A DNA stretch of 64,000 nt from Schistosoma haematobium (lineage: Eukaryota; Platyhelminthes; Trematoda; Strigeidida; Schistosomatidae): NCBI RefSeq assembly GCF_000699445.3, contig NC_067196.1, forward strand, positions 92,103,364 to 92,167,363, given 5' to 3'. The position numbers and the translations under genes are program-made. Below, one piece after another: positions 10,061 to 21,390 of the stretch. The notes beneath the pieces were generated by a model. That model worked only from the letters and a program-made list of their open reading frames with translations, had not been told where the DNA came from and ran no database searches. Each line of letters opens with the position of its first letter. Within the stretch, counting starts at the first letter, position 1.

Positions 10061-11529
10061 AATGTGTTTATTAATTGGGTATTCAACATTTGACTACCGA
10101 CCTCATTCAATAATCACTACTATCAAATAGTCAAACCGATTTTCAGTTCCCTTTTTCACTCAACTTTCTTTTAATGTGATACATCTAAGTAGTCGTGGCA
10201 ACATAACTAACGACTTTAATTAATGGTTGACATGAAATCACTTGATCGGAAATCAAAAATTTATCTCACTATACACATTCACTAACAGTAGGATTGAACT
10301 TAAGTTGGTTTTGGTGGAGTTTTGTTCTCTGAGCTGGATGGTTTGGTCGTGGATCTTTCATCGTTCTTCTGAACGACATCATCAGCACAAACTTGGTGTT
10401 TTTTCTTAAAATCTCTTAATTTTCTTACAAGACTAACATGACACAAAACGATTTATTCATTCTCATTAAATTTCAAATGTAAAAAATGTAAATTCTGACA
10501 TCCAATCACAGCTCTAGATGCGATTTCAATTTCAACTAATCCGATTACAAAGATGAACAGTTTACGACTAATTACAAAATGATTAAAGGTAACACAAAAT
10601 CTTTGTTCATTATCACTTGAGCACACACTTGCAAAACAACTACACCAATCACCGATCGCTAAATTTTTCTTTCACACCCCACATTTCTTTAGAAATGGGT
10701 GGTAGGGAATGTTATATGGCGTGGCCTCAATGTCAACCGCGTATATATGATTGTGTGTGTTCACATGTGTCACGTTGGGAATTGTTTCGAATATTGATTG
10801 ATTGATGAAATGATTTCATGGAAATTAGATTCATTTGTATGTTCTACACTTCAAAGATTTCTTACAATTAATGTGCTATTGTAAATGAGATTTGAGATTA
10901 AATGATGAATTCATTGTAAATCATCTTTAAATGATACACTTTGCATTAACATTCTATCTGAATTACTCAGGTTTCGTTGAACTTGAGCTTATGATTTACA
11001 TATTATAATCTTTGTTCTGAAAAAAGAACACAACTTATTCATTTGTAATGTTGTAGGGTTCGAAAAACTTGATCACGATAGGTGTTTCAATGTATCTTAT
11101 CCTAACATTTATTCTCTATGTATTCATGGTTGTTCACTATTATGAATCCAACCCTCCACCCACCCTCTACTTCAATGCGCAATGTTAACCGACACAGAAA
11201 CAGATTGTAAGAAATCTGATGGTAACCAAACCCAACCCAACCATGGCATCATTTCTTGAAGTCACTAACTATTAGACTTAAACATGTAAGTAGATGCCAA
11301 ATATTTGATCAAGATCTCATACTTTGATTAAAATGATTCAGAATCATATATCTACTAATCTTTTCTTTTAGATTCTTAAGTTTCAAAATCATTTCATAAC
11401 TTTTGTCGTACAAATTGATTCTTAATTCTTGATTCATATTCTCTATGACTGATTGTTTTTTCTTTATATCATCGCTGATATTAAAACTTTGGTTATTATT
11501 CTCTCGGTGTTGTTTTACTTGAAATCTTC
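10061..11529. other. No gene seen; one dispersed repeat fragment
   Basis: Apart from the repeat at 10,311-10,395 I recognise nothing. The frames at 10,617 and 11,309 lack motifs and look random. Confidence 0.6.
10311..10395 (+). repeat. Dispersed repeat R, copy 1
   Basis: This element recurs at 55,079 (+), 56,630 (-), 59,730 (+) and 61,556 (+). Its core reads GTTCTCTGAGCTGGATGGTT, followed by a conserved perfect hairpin (GTTCTTCTGAAC). On the minus strand the hairpin here is bracketed by CTGATGA and GAAA. Element class is unknown; it could be the end of a Penelope-like or other retroelement. Confidence 0.7.
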
Positions 11530-11765
11530 CAATTGTCATTTAGGACTGCAATTGATCAGTCTCTTATTGGCACATGTGCATCCTGTACGGATTGCCTCAA
11601 TATAGCCTTAAGTCACAACCTTTATAAGCAAAGATGGACAGTGACTAGCAGTGGAATACAGGACGCACGTTTCGTCCTATTTGGGATTCGTCAGCTGGAT
11701 GTATCTGCATTCTGGAGTTGACGTTCACTCCGACACTCGAACCCAGTACCGTTCTCTTCAAACGC
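11530..11765 (-). repeat. Sm-alpha-like SINE with hammerhead
   Basis: Minus-strand order is a tRNA-like head with a B-box-like GGGTTCGAGT near 11,741, the hammerhead, then a tail ending in TTGATCAGT and CAGTCCTAAAT. It matches the elements at 18,970-19,190 and 19,411-19,645. Schistosome Sm-alpha repeats are known to be RNA polymerase III-type SINEs that encode hammerhead ribozymes. Confidence 0.8.
11648..11708 (-). ncRNA. Hammerhead ribozyme, Sm-alpha type, slightly altered
   Basis: On the minus strand the core CTGACGA, GAAA and cleavage triplet GTC are all present in order. Helix II (ATCC ... GGAC) begins with an A-C mismatch instead of the usual G-C, and helix I has one mismatch. It is probably a weak ribozyme. 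Confidence 0.75.
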
Positions 11766-12188
11766 CAAATGAAGTATAGAAACTTTCATTTATTTTAGAT
11801 TTAGTACATGGATTAAAATAGGAAAGAGATAAGCATCTAGGTTACATGAATTCCCCAACAGTTTCATTGTTTACATTTTTTCAGGTAGATAAAATACATT
11901 GAAATTGAGCAGATTATCAAAAATCACTGACTAGAGTTTAGTTTTGCAAATTAAATCTAACACGTAAAATGATGTTCACATAGATATGATAACCAGAATT
12001 ACTGTTTTCTAATTAGATCGAAACTGGTTATTCTCTGTGGATGATGTAAATTCTGCACCTACAGAAAACATCAGTTCCTTGAAGATTACAGATTTGTCAA
12101 CTTGTACGAAATGCAAGTCAAATATAGTATCATCCCGATTGTCACTAATTATTTAGCTTGAAAAGCGATAGAAAAGGATTCATTTTTA

Positions 12189-12345
12189 ATAGTTGAAATC
12201 ATGAATCAATTGAAGCTAGATCACCATGGAAAACCTGGAAGCACTGGATAGCCGTTTCGTCCCAATGTGGGACCTCAGGAGCGAGGATCCACGATCTCGC
12301 CCCCAGAGGGATTCGAGCCCAGGATCTATCATTTTTAGTAAACAG
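12189..12345 (-). repeat. tRNA-derived SINE with decayed hammerhead
   Basis: The minus strand carries a B-box-like GGGCTCGAATCCC, then the hammerhead position (12,241-12,288), where the core reads CTGAGG directly followed by TCCC. The terminal AG of the core has been lost, although GAAA and the cleavage position remain. It is followed by the SINE tail TTCCATGGTGATCTAGCTTC. Confidence 0.75.
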
Positions 12346-12363
12346 AGTACACCCATTAAGACA

Positions 12364-12905
12364 TTAAATAAGAGAGATTAGTTCAGCGAAGAGTTCACTT
12401 TTTGTCATGCAGTTACATTGCCAAAGCAATAGTCATACATCTGGAAAAACCAAAATCAAGTGTGCAAAATAGATTGGTACAACCTCTTTTTCTACTATGA
12501 TCTTAATGTCTTATAATTTATTTCTTCTTTTTCTTTCTTCATACTCTTCTTCCTTTACAGACATCTGCCTCACCTTCCACCTTCCCCTTAAATCTTCCAC
12601 CCCCAACTGATTTATTTTTGTTTCTACTATCCTCCTGATTACACTTAATATCAAGTTCAACAGTTTGTCATATCAGGAATAGTTAAGCCATTAACAATCA
12701 AACGATTATTAAAGTTTCCTTGTTTTAAAAATTTTTCTGATACCTTTGTTTATTTAACCTCACTTGTCACCATGTCTAAGTGAAGTTTATTATTATCATC
12801 CTGTGAAAGCAAGTATAGATATATGCGATTGTACCGCTTTGAAAATGAATTCGCCGAAAAGGGGAGAACTCTTTTCGCTGAACTAATCTCTCTTACTTAA
12901 GATTC
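12364..12905 (+). repeat. Penelope-like 3' tail flanked by an inverted copy of its end
   Basis: The last 25 bp (AACTCTTTTCGCTGAACTAA region, 12,868-12,897) recur in inverted orientation at 12,367-12,396, giving a 540-bp unit with terminal inverted repeats. The interior has the CTCCTGATTACACTTAA and TTTAACCTCACTTGTC phrases shared, in degenerate form, with the Penelope-like 3' region at 53.8-54.1 kb. No coding content. Confidence 0.5.
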
Positions 12906-13759
12906 ATTTTTAGTTGTGTTTTTTTATATATTAATCTCTACTACTAACAATGTTTCAAGTACTATCATTTAGTTGACTGAAATTAGACAAGTAAGAATTC
13001 AATAAACGAATTGATTAATGATCCATATAGCTAGTCACTTAAAAATTCAATCCAGATCATGTTTAAAAATAGTTTTTTTCCAAAAGAGAAAAAGTTAATT
13101 ACTGCTCAGTAATAAATTTATGTGAAAACCTCTCCCTTCCTGACGACATTTCTAACTATGGCACTCAGTGACTTGGATTTTAGTTTAACAGGGAAAATCA
13201 AACTCTACAAGATCCTACATATTCTTAGATAACATATTAAAAACTGTTAGAAGTGTAAACTTTCTTATATTAACCCCCTTTAGCCTCATCACATGATAAT
13301 GAAGGTCTAGAATATCATATTTGATTTACGCCTATCAGATCAATGATCCCTTGACCAATAGCATAATGACTATGACCCATTGGTTCATACGGTCCTTTCC
13401 ATTCTCAGATGGAATGGTTTTCTATTCTGTTCTCGTAAGCTTGAATTAAAAACTCACAGTATCGATCACATGACTACAACATACCACAAATAAGAAATTA
13501 TAATACATATGTGACAACCAGTTCATAATTGATATAACATTGAGGACTAGGTTCATAATCAATTGATAATGAGTTAACAATGGTAGAATATGTAATAACA
13601 GTTATTAATTGAAATAGGGTCAGCATAAAAATACTATGACTTAAATACTGAATAATTTCACAATGAAATCATATGTGATCATTTTACTAAGAGCAGTGTA
13701 TGAAACACTTGAACTGGATTTCTAATCAGTTTTTAACAGTATAATTTGAAATGAAGTAT
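12906..13759. other. No gene seen
   Basis: AT-rich sequence with no recognised repeat or coding signal. Confidence 0.5.
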
Positions 13760-14240
13760 TTTTTCCTATTCGTTTTATAGTCTCTCCGAATGAATGACTT
13801 GAGGGATTTGGGTAGATTGGATAGAAGTTAGTTGTTGTTAAGCATTACCCTGCCACCTTTCCCTTTTTCTCCGTTTACATTCTATTGCCAACCGATATTT
13901 TTACATCTGTATCCTTTTTGATTACACTTTATGTGAATTTCTACATGTTATCTAATGATATTATGCACACTTACTAACCTTTGTCCAACTTCTGTGACAG
14001 TCATGATAAATACTGAAGCTCTAAACAGTCAGTTTTTTAATTTGAAAAACAAAAAACTTTTTTTTTCAATGATTGTGTTACTATGCCCAGTAAATAATTA
14101 TTCATAACCTATATGTATTGCTGATTGTCACTGAGGCAAAGAGAACAGTGCAGGTTTTACGATGCTACAGCTTTGAGAATCAGTTCACTGGAATAGAGAA
14201 CTCTTTATTGAATCAGTCTATTTGATTTTTAATATCTCTG
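13760..14240 (+). repeat. Degenerate relative of the 12.4-kb Penelope-like tail
   Basis: It shares the phrases GATTACACTT, CTTTGAGAATCAGTTCACTGG and AGAGAACTCTTTATTGAATC with the 12.4-kb element in the same order, but is heavily diverged. Confidence 0.35.
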
Positions 14241-16149
14241 TTAGTCTATTCCACCTATTTAAGATATTTTTTATTCACTTACCACTTTATCATAGATTAG
14301 ACCGGTAATTCTTAAATCTTTCTAACCAAACACGGTGAAACTATAATTTATGAACGAACCAAATCAGGTGCAAGGTAACAGGTCTCGAATTTTGGCGTGA
14401 AATTCACTTGTTCATTTGGCTAAATAGAGTTTTATCACTATAGCTGATGTCAGTTCGTGATGAAAACCCTAAATCTAATTCCTAACCTTAGCAATCAACT
14501 ATAAATCATAATTCTAATTCCTTGCACTGGTTTATAATCCTCATTTGCCTATAGTTATCATGTGGACACTCTCAAAGTCAGTTTAGCATCATTCGAATGT
14601 CGTCCACAAATTAAAGTCTCACCCCAAACACTTAACATTAAGTATTTCCGAAGGGATTTTCATGGATATTTTATAGTCATTTCAATGGTTGCAATCATGA
14701 GTCAATTAGGACTTCTCAACAGTTGACATTCAATTGTGTGTCATTATGATTTGAAGATTTATCGATCTGTTTAGATTTATCACTATGCAAACATACACAA
14801 CGACTTGTAAAAAGAACTTTTTGTTGTTGGTATTTCATTATTTTGAATTATCTTTTTTTATAGGATAACTTATCACCATCTACTACAAGATAATTTTAAT
14901 AAAATCAACATCAGAATCATTGGTAACAAATGGAACATTTTCATCAGTACCGATTGGTTGATTAACATTATTCATTTTACTGATTTTCATTCTTTTATCC
15001 ATATAGGGTTATAGAGCAACTTATCTATTTCTTTTTTTTTAATGTTTTGTATTAAGCTTCTTAAAATTAATGAACATCTTATAAGTAACTGAAATTAGAA
15101 ATATGAACGATTGAGTTCTAACTTAAATGGTTTGAAGAGAAATCTATGTCTGCACAATGAATGATTCAAGGTCATGAATGAAATCAGTGATCTAGTTGAG
15201 AAGTTCCATATGAAGACAATATATTCATCTATGCCACGTTGACATTATTCTGATAAATGCATCACAATGAGAGGGAGATTTATGAGAAAAATACAAAACA
15301 CCAATATATACCATTTAACCTCATGAATCTGTAAGGAACTTGTAAGTTTGGCTAAATAAACTGTCCTATATAGATTTCACAATATGTTTAAACCTATTAA
15401 TAAAGACTAATATATATTTCTCTAAGAAGAATATGTATCGTTTTTAATCAGTATCAGTATGATACTGATTGACAAAGAGACACATGAATTTTCTTTAACC
15501 ATTATAGAGTCCTTACTATTCTTAGACGAACTGTAAATAAGATATGATTTTCTTCCTTCTCAATGAAATAGGACATTTATATCAATGAGTTAGCCCATGA
15601 TATATGTTTCACTATTCATAGCATGAATTCCTTTCAAATCCGAATTGTGTACGTTGACTCAACATTATTTCGTCGAAATTGGTTTACATATAATATCTAT
15701 TATTTGTTAACATTCCATGATCATTGATGACTCTAGTATAATATTGATAACTGTTGGTTAATTGATTCAAACAATAAACTTCTTATTCCAATATATGACA
15801 GCAATGATTAGCTACCTGATTCATGTATTAATACATAGAGGTTTCACTAATCTACGTATTAAGACAATAGGGAATATTTATAGCTCAGGACGTGGTCGTT
15901 TGAGATATATTCTCAACCTAACGATTTAGTTTAGAGATCTCACCTCAGGGGAATATTTTGCAGGGTTAGCATTGTTTGAATCCACCAAATCAACATATTT
16001 ATTTCGTTTATCACATTAGTGAGCATTTTTACTCAATTAGAATTTGGTTGATTAACTACCGAAACTCTTCTCTGATTGGCTGATCATGATTATACGAGTC
16101 CATTCCATTGGACAATTACATTTTGCATCAGAAGGGGTTTTGTCGATAT
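14241..16149. other. No gene seen
   Basis: AT-rich, stop-rich on both strands. I see no motif, repeat or RNA gene. Confidence 0.55.
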
Positions 16150-16490
16150 TACAGTATTTTAATGGTTGAATTCATGAGTCAATTGAAGCCAGACCACCAT
16201 AGAAAACCTGGAAGCACTGGACGGCCGTTTCGTACCACTACAAGTATCCTCGGCAGTGCTCATCCACGATCCCGCCTAGCGAGATCCGAAGCCACGACCT
16301 ATCAGTCTCGCACGCGAGCACTAGACCATTCGACCGGCGTCCAACGGTCCAAATTTCAAATCCCGCGAGGCGGGGTCGTAAATGCGCACTGCTGAGGGGT
16401 CCTGCAATAGGACGAAACGGCCATCCCGTACTTCCACATTTTCCATGGTTGTTTAGCTTCAATTGACTCATCATCTCAACTGTTGAAATT
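16150..16490. repeat. Head-to-head SINE pair with two decayed hammerheads
   Basis: The two ends are inverted copies of one another: the tail phrase with TGAGTCAATTGAAGC near 16,170 returns reversed as GCTTCAATTGACTCA near 16,460. The left SINE (minus) has tRNA-like A and B boxes between 16,262 and 16,345. Hammerheads: minus 16,213-16,260 has core CCGAGGA instead of CTGAGGA; plus 16,384-16,431 has CTGAGGG. GAAA is intact in both. Both are probably inactive. Confidence 0.8.
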
Positions 16491-16815
16491 ACGTTTTGTG
16501 CCTAACAGAACAAACTCCATGAATCAAATGAAACTACAATGAAATAACTTTCATTTTTAAACTATTAGGATTTTGACATTTTGTTAGCCAATTTAACTTT
16601 CACTCGATTTTAACGTTGAGGTAATCAATTATTACTATTAAAGTCAATAATCATCACTTACGTTTATTTAGACAATTAAAACGCACATTATCCAAAACAA
16701 CTTTGTCTGATTAATTTGCAATAACCTATAAGTTCTAATTAATATCTGAGAGTGAAATCGCTGTGCAATTTAAACTTTATTTAAACTAATTTATACACAT
16801 GTACTTGTGTACATA

Positions 16816-17023
16816 TTACTTACTTACTCACACACTTACTTACTTACTTACTTACTCACACACTTACTTACTTACTTACTTACTCACACACTTACTTACT
16901 TACTCACACACTTACTTACTTACTTACTTACTTACTCACACACTTACTTACTTACTTACTTACTCACACACTTACTTACTTACTTACTTACTTACTCACA
17001 CACTTACTTACTTACTTACTTAA

Positions 17024-17054
<31 letters not shown>

Positions 17055-17060
17055 GCTTAC
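16816..17060. repeat. Expanded (CTTA)n / CACA tract
   Basis: A 245-bp tract made of CTTA runs interrupted at regular intervals by CACACA, giving a 30-40 bp higher-order period. It directly follows, on the minus strand, the 3' end of an RTE-like element whose natural tail is (TAAG)n, so it is an expanded retroelement tail. The Leu/Thr/Tyr-rich frames are artefacts. Confidence 0.9.
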
Positions 17061-17240
17061 ACCTGTTACCCTTAATGGAACATAGACTACCAACCAGCCT
17101 TCTCCAACCCACTCTATGTTGGGCCTTCCTTTCTAGTTCATTCTTTTCATGTCTGCTTCTTTTTCTCGGAGTAATGTTTCCTTTGGTCTTCCTCTTCTTC
17201 GTTGGCCTTGAGAATTCCAAGTGAACTTGTATACACATGT
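17061..17240 (-). mobile_element. RTE-like element, 3' end fragment
   Basis: The minus-strand frame at 17,289-17,041 includes RVGWRRLVGSLCSIKGNRCK, the conserved C-terminal end of the SR2-like RTE protein, followed by the TAAG tail. Strong 5' truncation. Confidence 0.75.
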
Positions 17241-17459
17241 GTGCAATTAATTTTTCTTTTTTCTGGATTTCAGTAGTTTTGGTGCCCACAAAATCAAACT
17301 GAACAAATTTTGTTATAACTTATTGCTATAAAGTTATATCTAGATAGATAGTAAAAGTTTTCTGAAATGTACTATTATTATGTCTTTAATTTAGCTTAAC
17401 GAATATTCTTAAATTGTAAGAAACGAATTATTTATCCATCACAAGTGATAGAATTGGCG

Positions 17460-17615
17460 TCACCTTTACAGGCTCATTGGTTTACAGGTGAGAGACGGCG
17501 AACCGTGAGTTCGATCCCCAATGGTGAATTGGTGGGTAGACACTTCAAGAAAGTCCCACCCTAGGCCGTGACAGGTATCGAGTAGTTTCAAGTTTTCAAT
17601 GGTTATTTAACTTAA
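17460..17615 (+). repeat. tRNA-derived SINE fragment
   Basis: A-box-like TGGTTTACAGG and B-box-like GAGTTCGATCC lie about 35 bp apart, followed by the SINE tail phrase GTTTTCAATGGTTATTTAAC. No hammerhead core remains. Confidence 0.6.
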
Positions 17616-18764
17616 GTCGTTTCGTGGCTTAAACTGTGGATAAATAATGATTTAGGAAGATAATTTAGGTTTAATTATTCACCGATTAAGCTTCTTACAG
17701 AATCATTTCAAAATGACATTTTCTTGGGGAGTGACACAGCTTATTATTAAACTAATCATATCCAATCACAGTTTGCACTACTTCTCAATCATATCACATT
17801 ATCTAAGCATAATTTGCCATGTTCATCTACCTCAAACTTGCTAAATTGTTTAGATAATCATTTCACAAAGTGTACTTCATTATTAAAAAGGACTATCAGT
17901 CAATAAAGTAAGCAAAGAGCAAAATATGGACAACTTTGAGTGAACAATCAAATCGGAGCGAAGTTATAATGGTGGAATTGCAGATAGTTTATTGCTGAAA
18001 ATCAGGTTGTTGACTAGATTTCTTATTTTAAATACTCTTGATCATGTTATGTTAGGGGGACCTACGAGAATAGGTTAGTTAAGTTGGTTCATTGTACAAA
18101 CCAAAGCGCTTAAACTTAACATCCTAGCCATAAACCTTGACAGTTTAGCTTTAATATTCTAATCATAGAGATGAAATTAAAATGGAATGGATTCTATCAT
18201 AGATTACTGTGATTTTCATCTCTATAAATCCATAGTTTACTTCAAGAAGTTCATTCATCGTGTTTGTAATTTCATCATTATTCTGTGATATATAACATAT
18301 TCACCATATCTGAATTCTAGTTGAGTAATCTGACTGTTCATCGAAGCTCATAGAACCAGGACTATTATGATTCATTAAATCAGAGAATTTTGTTAATTGT
18401 GACATTTCCTACTATCATAACATGAATAGATGTTTCCCTTAGTTGAATTGTTGCCTATTAGTATCAATGGTGAATAGAATATCAGTTGATAAGATAACAC
18501 AAAAATAGAAATGCTTAACTATGTCTGTGTATTCCACACATTTCACACCTGAAACACAATCACATATACTCACTCATTTAGCTAGTTAATTTGTGATCAA
18601 CATATAAAGTGTGTGAAAAAGACCGACATAATCTTTACAGTAAAACTATACTACACTGACGACATAAAATGATTCTAAGAGTAGGCATGGAATTGAAGAA
18701 CTAGATATCAACCAATTACAACCGATATTTCATTGTTAACATTAATGACTGACCTTAGTTAAAC
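17616..18764. other. No gene seen
   Basis: AT-rich sequence without recognised coding or repeat signal. Confidence 0.55.
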
Positions 18765-18900
18765 TACCATTAAAATATATGAAGCACTGGACAGTTTATT
18801 CGTTTTAGAATGGGATGCTTCGGTAGTTCACATCTACAGGTCGATAGGAATCGCACCCAGGACCTGTAAGTGTTTAACCTTTGAATCACTGAGGAGATAT
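18765..18900 (-). repeat. Degenerate tRNA-derived SINE
   Basis: Plus-strand GAAGCACTGGACAG followed by the reverse of a B-box (ATCGCACCCAGGACCTG) matches the order of the better SINEs at 58.8 and 60.5 kb. The hammerhead core is no longer readable. Confidence 0.5.
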
Positions 18901-18969
18901 CTAGAAATTAACATGTTGAAATTCAACAGTTATTAGTTACTTATCAGATGAATGAAGACTAAATTCTGA

Positions 18970-19190
18970 AGCAAAGATGGATAGTGGTTAGCAGTGGAAT
19001 ACAGGACGTTCGTTTCGTCCTATTTCAGACTCGTCAGCTGGATGTACCTGCATCCCAGAGTTGACCTTCACTCCGCGACTCGAACCCAATACCACTCACT
19101 TAGCTACGGAGTCCTGACAGCCACTTGGTTCTGCAATGGGGTGAAGTTCTAAACATCAATGAGAAGATTCAAGTAAACAATACTAAGTGA
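18970..19190 (-). repeat. Sm-alpha-like SINE
   Basis: The minus-strand head carries TAGCTAAGTGAG (A-box-like) and GGGTTCGAGTCG (B-box-like), then the hammerhead at 19,051-18,991. The preceding sequence at 19,146-19,190 is the tail of another Sm-alpha monomer, so a tandem head-to-tail arrangement is likely. Confidence 0.75.
18991..19051 (-). ncRNA. Hammerhead ribozyme, Sm-alpha type, best preserved
   Basis: On the minus strand CTGACGA, a helix II beginning G-C (GTCT ... GGAC), GAAA and the GTC cleavage triplet are all intact. Helix I pairs CATCCAG with CTGTATT with one mismatch. Helix III is very short (ACGAACGT), as in known schistosome hammerheads. Likely self-cleaving. Confidence 0.8.
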
Positions 19191-19410
19191 ATTTAAATAT
19201 TGAAGGTCATAAACCAACCAACTGATAATGGCTATTCACTATCCCTGTTTGTCCTCTCCATATGCATGTTGGTGTTGAGTTTCAATAAATCTGTGTTTTT
19301 ATGAAGTGACTTACATTTACCTAATATTTTATGTGGATGATGTATTGAGAAAACTAAGATTGTCAGAACTACATGATATATTGGCGTAAAACTTTTCAAA
19401 CACAATCTGA

Positions 19411-19645
19411 CCGCACATATACCTGTCCCAGAGTGAACAACAACTCTGAGATGCATAGGACATAGGACGAAACGCGCGTCCTGGATTCCACTACTAGTCA
19501 CTATCCATCCTTGCTTATAATGCTTGTAAATTAAAGCAATATCGAGGCAATACGCACAGTATGCACATATGCCAACATGAGACTGATCAATTTCAGTCCT
19601 AAACATCAATGGGAAGGTACAAGTAAAACAATATTAAGTGAATCA
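19411..19645 (+). repeat. Sm-alpha-like SINE with deleted hammerhead core
   Basis: Plus orientation. The hammerhead position (19,458-19,500) keeps GGACGAAAC and GCGTCCTGGATTCC, but the CTGANGA strand is gone, replaced by a short duplicated GGACATAGGAC. The tail (GATCAATTTCAGTCCTAAAC) is complete. It is an inactive ribozyme by sequence. Confidence 0.8.
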
Positions 19646-20224
19646 AACTTGTTAAGAATATTTATTTATCAAATATAAAAGGTCAACACGGCAAATGAAA
19701 GATTAGGTGTTTAACAAAGAGAAATATAGATGTTTATCATCTGCTCTAAATGGGTCATCTGATTTAATTTGTTCCTGTAACTATTTTGGGTACATGTTCA
19801 AAGATCCTTGTCTATTTACCAGTTAGGACTGTGATGAAGCATATACCTTGTTTCTATAGTGATAATTAACAGCCACAAATAGCTGATTAAAGCTTTTGTT
19901 TAAACATAAGGTAGTTTGATTAACCTGTGAATGATATAATGATCTGATGTGACAGGTGAGTTCGGTGACAGAAATCTAATATATCTCAATACACTGTGAC
20001 CTTTCCACTGATTCATAAATTTTCAAAGGATTACCATTTACTGTCAATGGTCTGTTTAGTAGCTTCACGTAATCCACAACAGTATCATTAGTACAAATAC
20101 GGTCGATCCAAGATAGTCCATTAGTTAAAACTCCTTCATATTGAAGTTATTTATTTTATTTATATAAACACATAAACATTGGTATAAGGAGGCACCAAAT
20201 ACATATGCGCCACATAAATCGAAT

Positions 20225-20665
20225 GATTTATGTGGGGGCTGGGATAGTACCCGGGTGCTCAGACCGAAGTAGGTGATTTTCCTATGGGGCCACACCCGGA
20301 GCCTTCGACCTAAAGGTCTAATCAGCAAGGCAGTGGAGTAATGTCGAGAGATGCAATCCCATGGTAGCCGATGACTAACAATAGGTTCATACTCCATTTG
20401 TTCCTTCAGGATACTGGAGCCCATGTGCACCTTTGGTTTGGAATCAGGATTTTCAAACTCCCCTAGGTAGATCCTCCATATCCACTAACCCGGCAAAGTC
20501 ACGTAAATTTGCTTTTCGTCCTCTCAGTTTCTTAAACAACATCCCTGGTGTGAGAAGGCAGTGGGTAGGACTTCCCTGTCAGTGATTGTATACGCGTGGC
20601 CACTTCGAGAGGGAGAGTTGACTCTCCCCACTCTCAACCATACCAGAGCATTTAGGGGCTAAAGT
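20225..20665 (-). repeat. Solo copy of RTE-like 5' block
   Basis: It matches 2,675-3,113 but is not followed by an endonuclease frame. At its 20,225 edge a short palindrome (CCACATAAATC / GATTTATGTGG) replaces the sequence seen in the full element. Confidence 0.75.
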
Positions 20666-21227
20666 AGGAAAATATTGTGACTGAAGAGAGATAAAACGGT
20701 CAATCAGGAATTGTATTGTTAGTTTTTGTAAAAGTCATTTAAATAGTAATGATCTCAAAAATGAATATATATGACATAGCATAAAGTGCCAAACAGCAGA
20801 GTTTCCTATCGACTAGCTCCAACCGCTTAAAATGTTAACATAGTACATGAGAGATCAGGTCACTTAGACTACTTATCACATTTTAACTTGATCGATAGAA
20901 TTCAATCAGCACTGAGAAGGACATTACAGACATGAAATTGCTCACTGCTCAGTGATCAATCGACTGTTTTAATTTCTCTAACTTATTTCATGATTGTTTT
21001 TCATTTATATCCACTGTAAGAAATCAATTATCGACCTCTAATGTACACATATATATTCAATGGTAGTACCACAGCAGAACATTACACGTAATCATAAACG
21101 AAATATAATGGAAAGATATTTTTAATCTTGTCAGATCTCAAATGAACGAAACTGTCTTTCTCTCATTAAATGCAAACAAAATAATTATGTTTCATTCAAT
21201 GTATTGATAATAATCAAATTTTAATAG
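20666..21227. other. No gene seen (duplicated region)
   Basis: AT-rich sequence shared with 51,224-51,779. No motif. Confidence 0.6.
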
Positions 21228-21390
21228 TTGAATGCATGAGTCGATGTAAGGTAAATCACCATTGAAAACGTGGAAGCACTGAACGAACGTTTCATCGTAA
21301 CATACGAGATTCCAATGCAGAACTTTCGGGCTCACGCGCAAGCGCCTAACCACTAGATCACTAAGCTGGTCGGTATCCAACGGTGTTAAT
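21228..21390 (-). repeat. SINE truncated by the tandem array
   Basis: Same family as the SINE pairs at 58.7 and 60.4 kb, with a tRNA-like head at 21,318-21,385. The element stops at GGTGTTAAT (21,390), where the array begins. In the duplicate copy it continues to about 52,125. Confidence 0.75.

Larger units (their letters stand above)
19075..21390. repeat. Segmental duplication, copy A
   Basis: Nearly identical to 49,947-51,949 in the same orientation. Copy A contains about 315 bp (19,551-19,866) that copy B lacks. Inside are an Sm-alpha element, a solo RTE 5' block and a SINE. Its right end is interrupted at 21,390 by the tandem array, whereas copy B runs on into the rest of the SINE. Confidence 0.9.

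Noticed and set aside
12364..12905. Miniature inverted-repeat DNA transposon
   Set aside because: The inverted ends are real, but the interior resembles the Penelope-like 3' tail at 54 kb and no target duplication is evident, so I prefer the retroelement reading.
16262..16345. Genuine tRNA genes at the SINE heads (also 44.6, 58.9, 60.5 kb)
   Set aside because: A- and B-box-like elements are present but the cloverleaf arms are incomplete and each is continuous with the SINE body.
16799..17085. Plus-strand frames rich in Leu, Thr and Tyr
   Set aside because: They are pure translations of the CTTA/CACA tract.
20125..20430. 101-codon minus-strand ORF, duplicated at 50,683-50,988
   Set aside because: Its conservation follows from the segmental duplication and the corresponding frame differs in the 2.7-3.0 kb copy, so it is probably untranslated retroelement 5' sequence.
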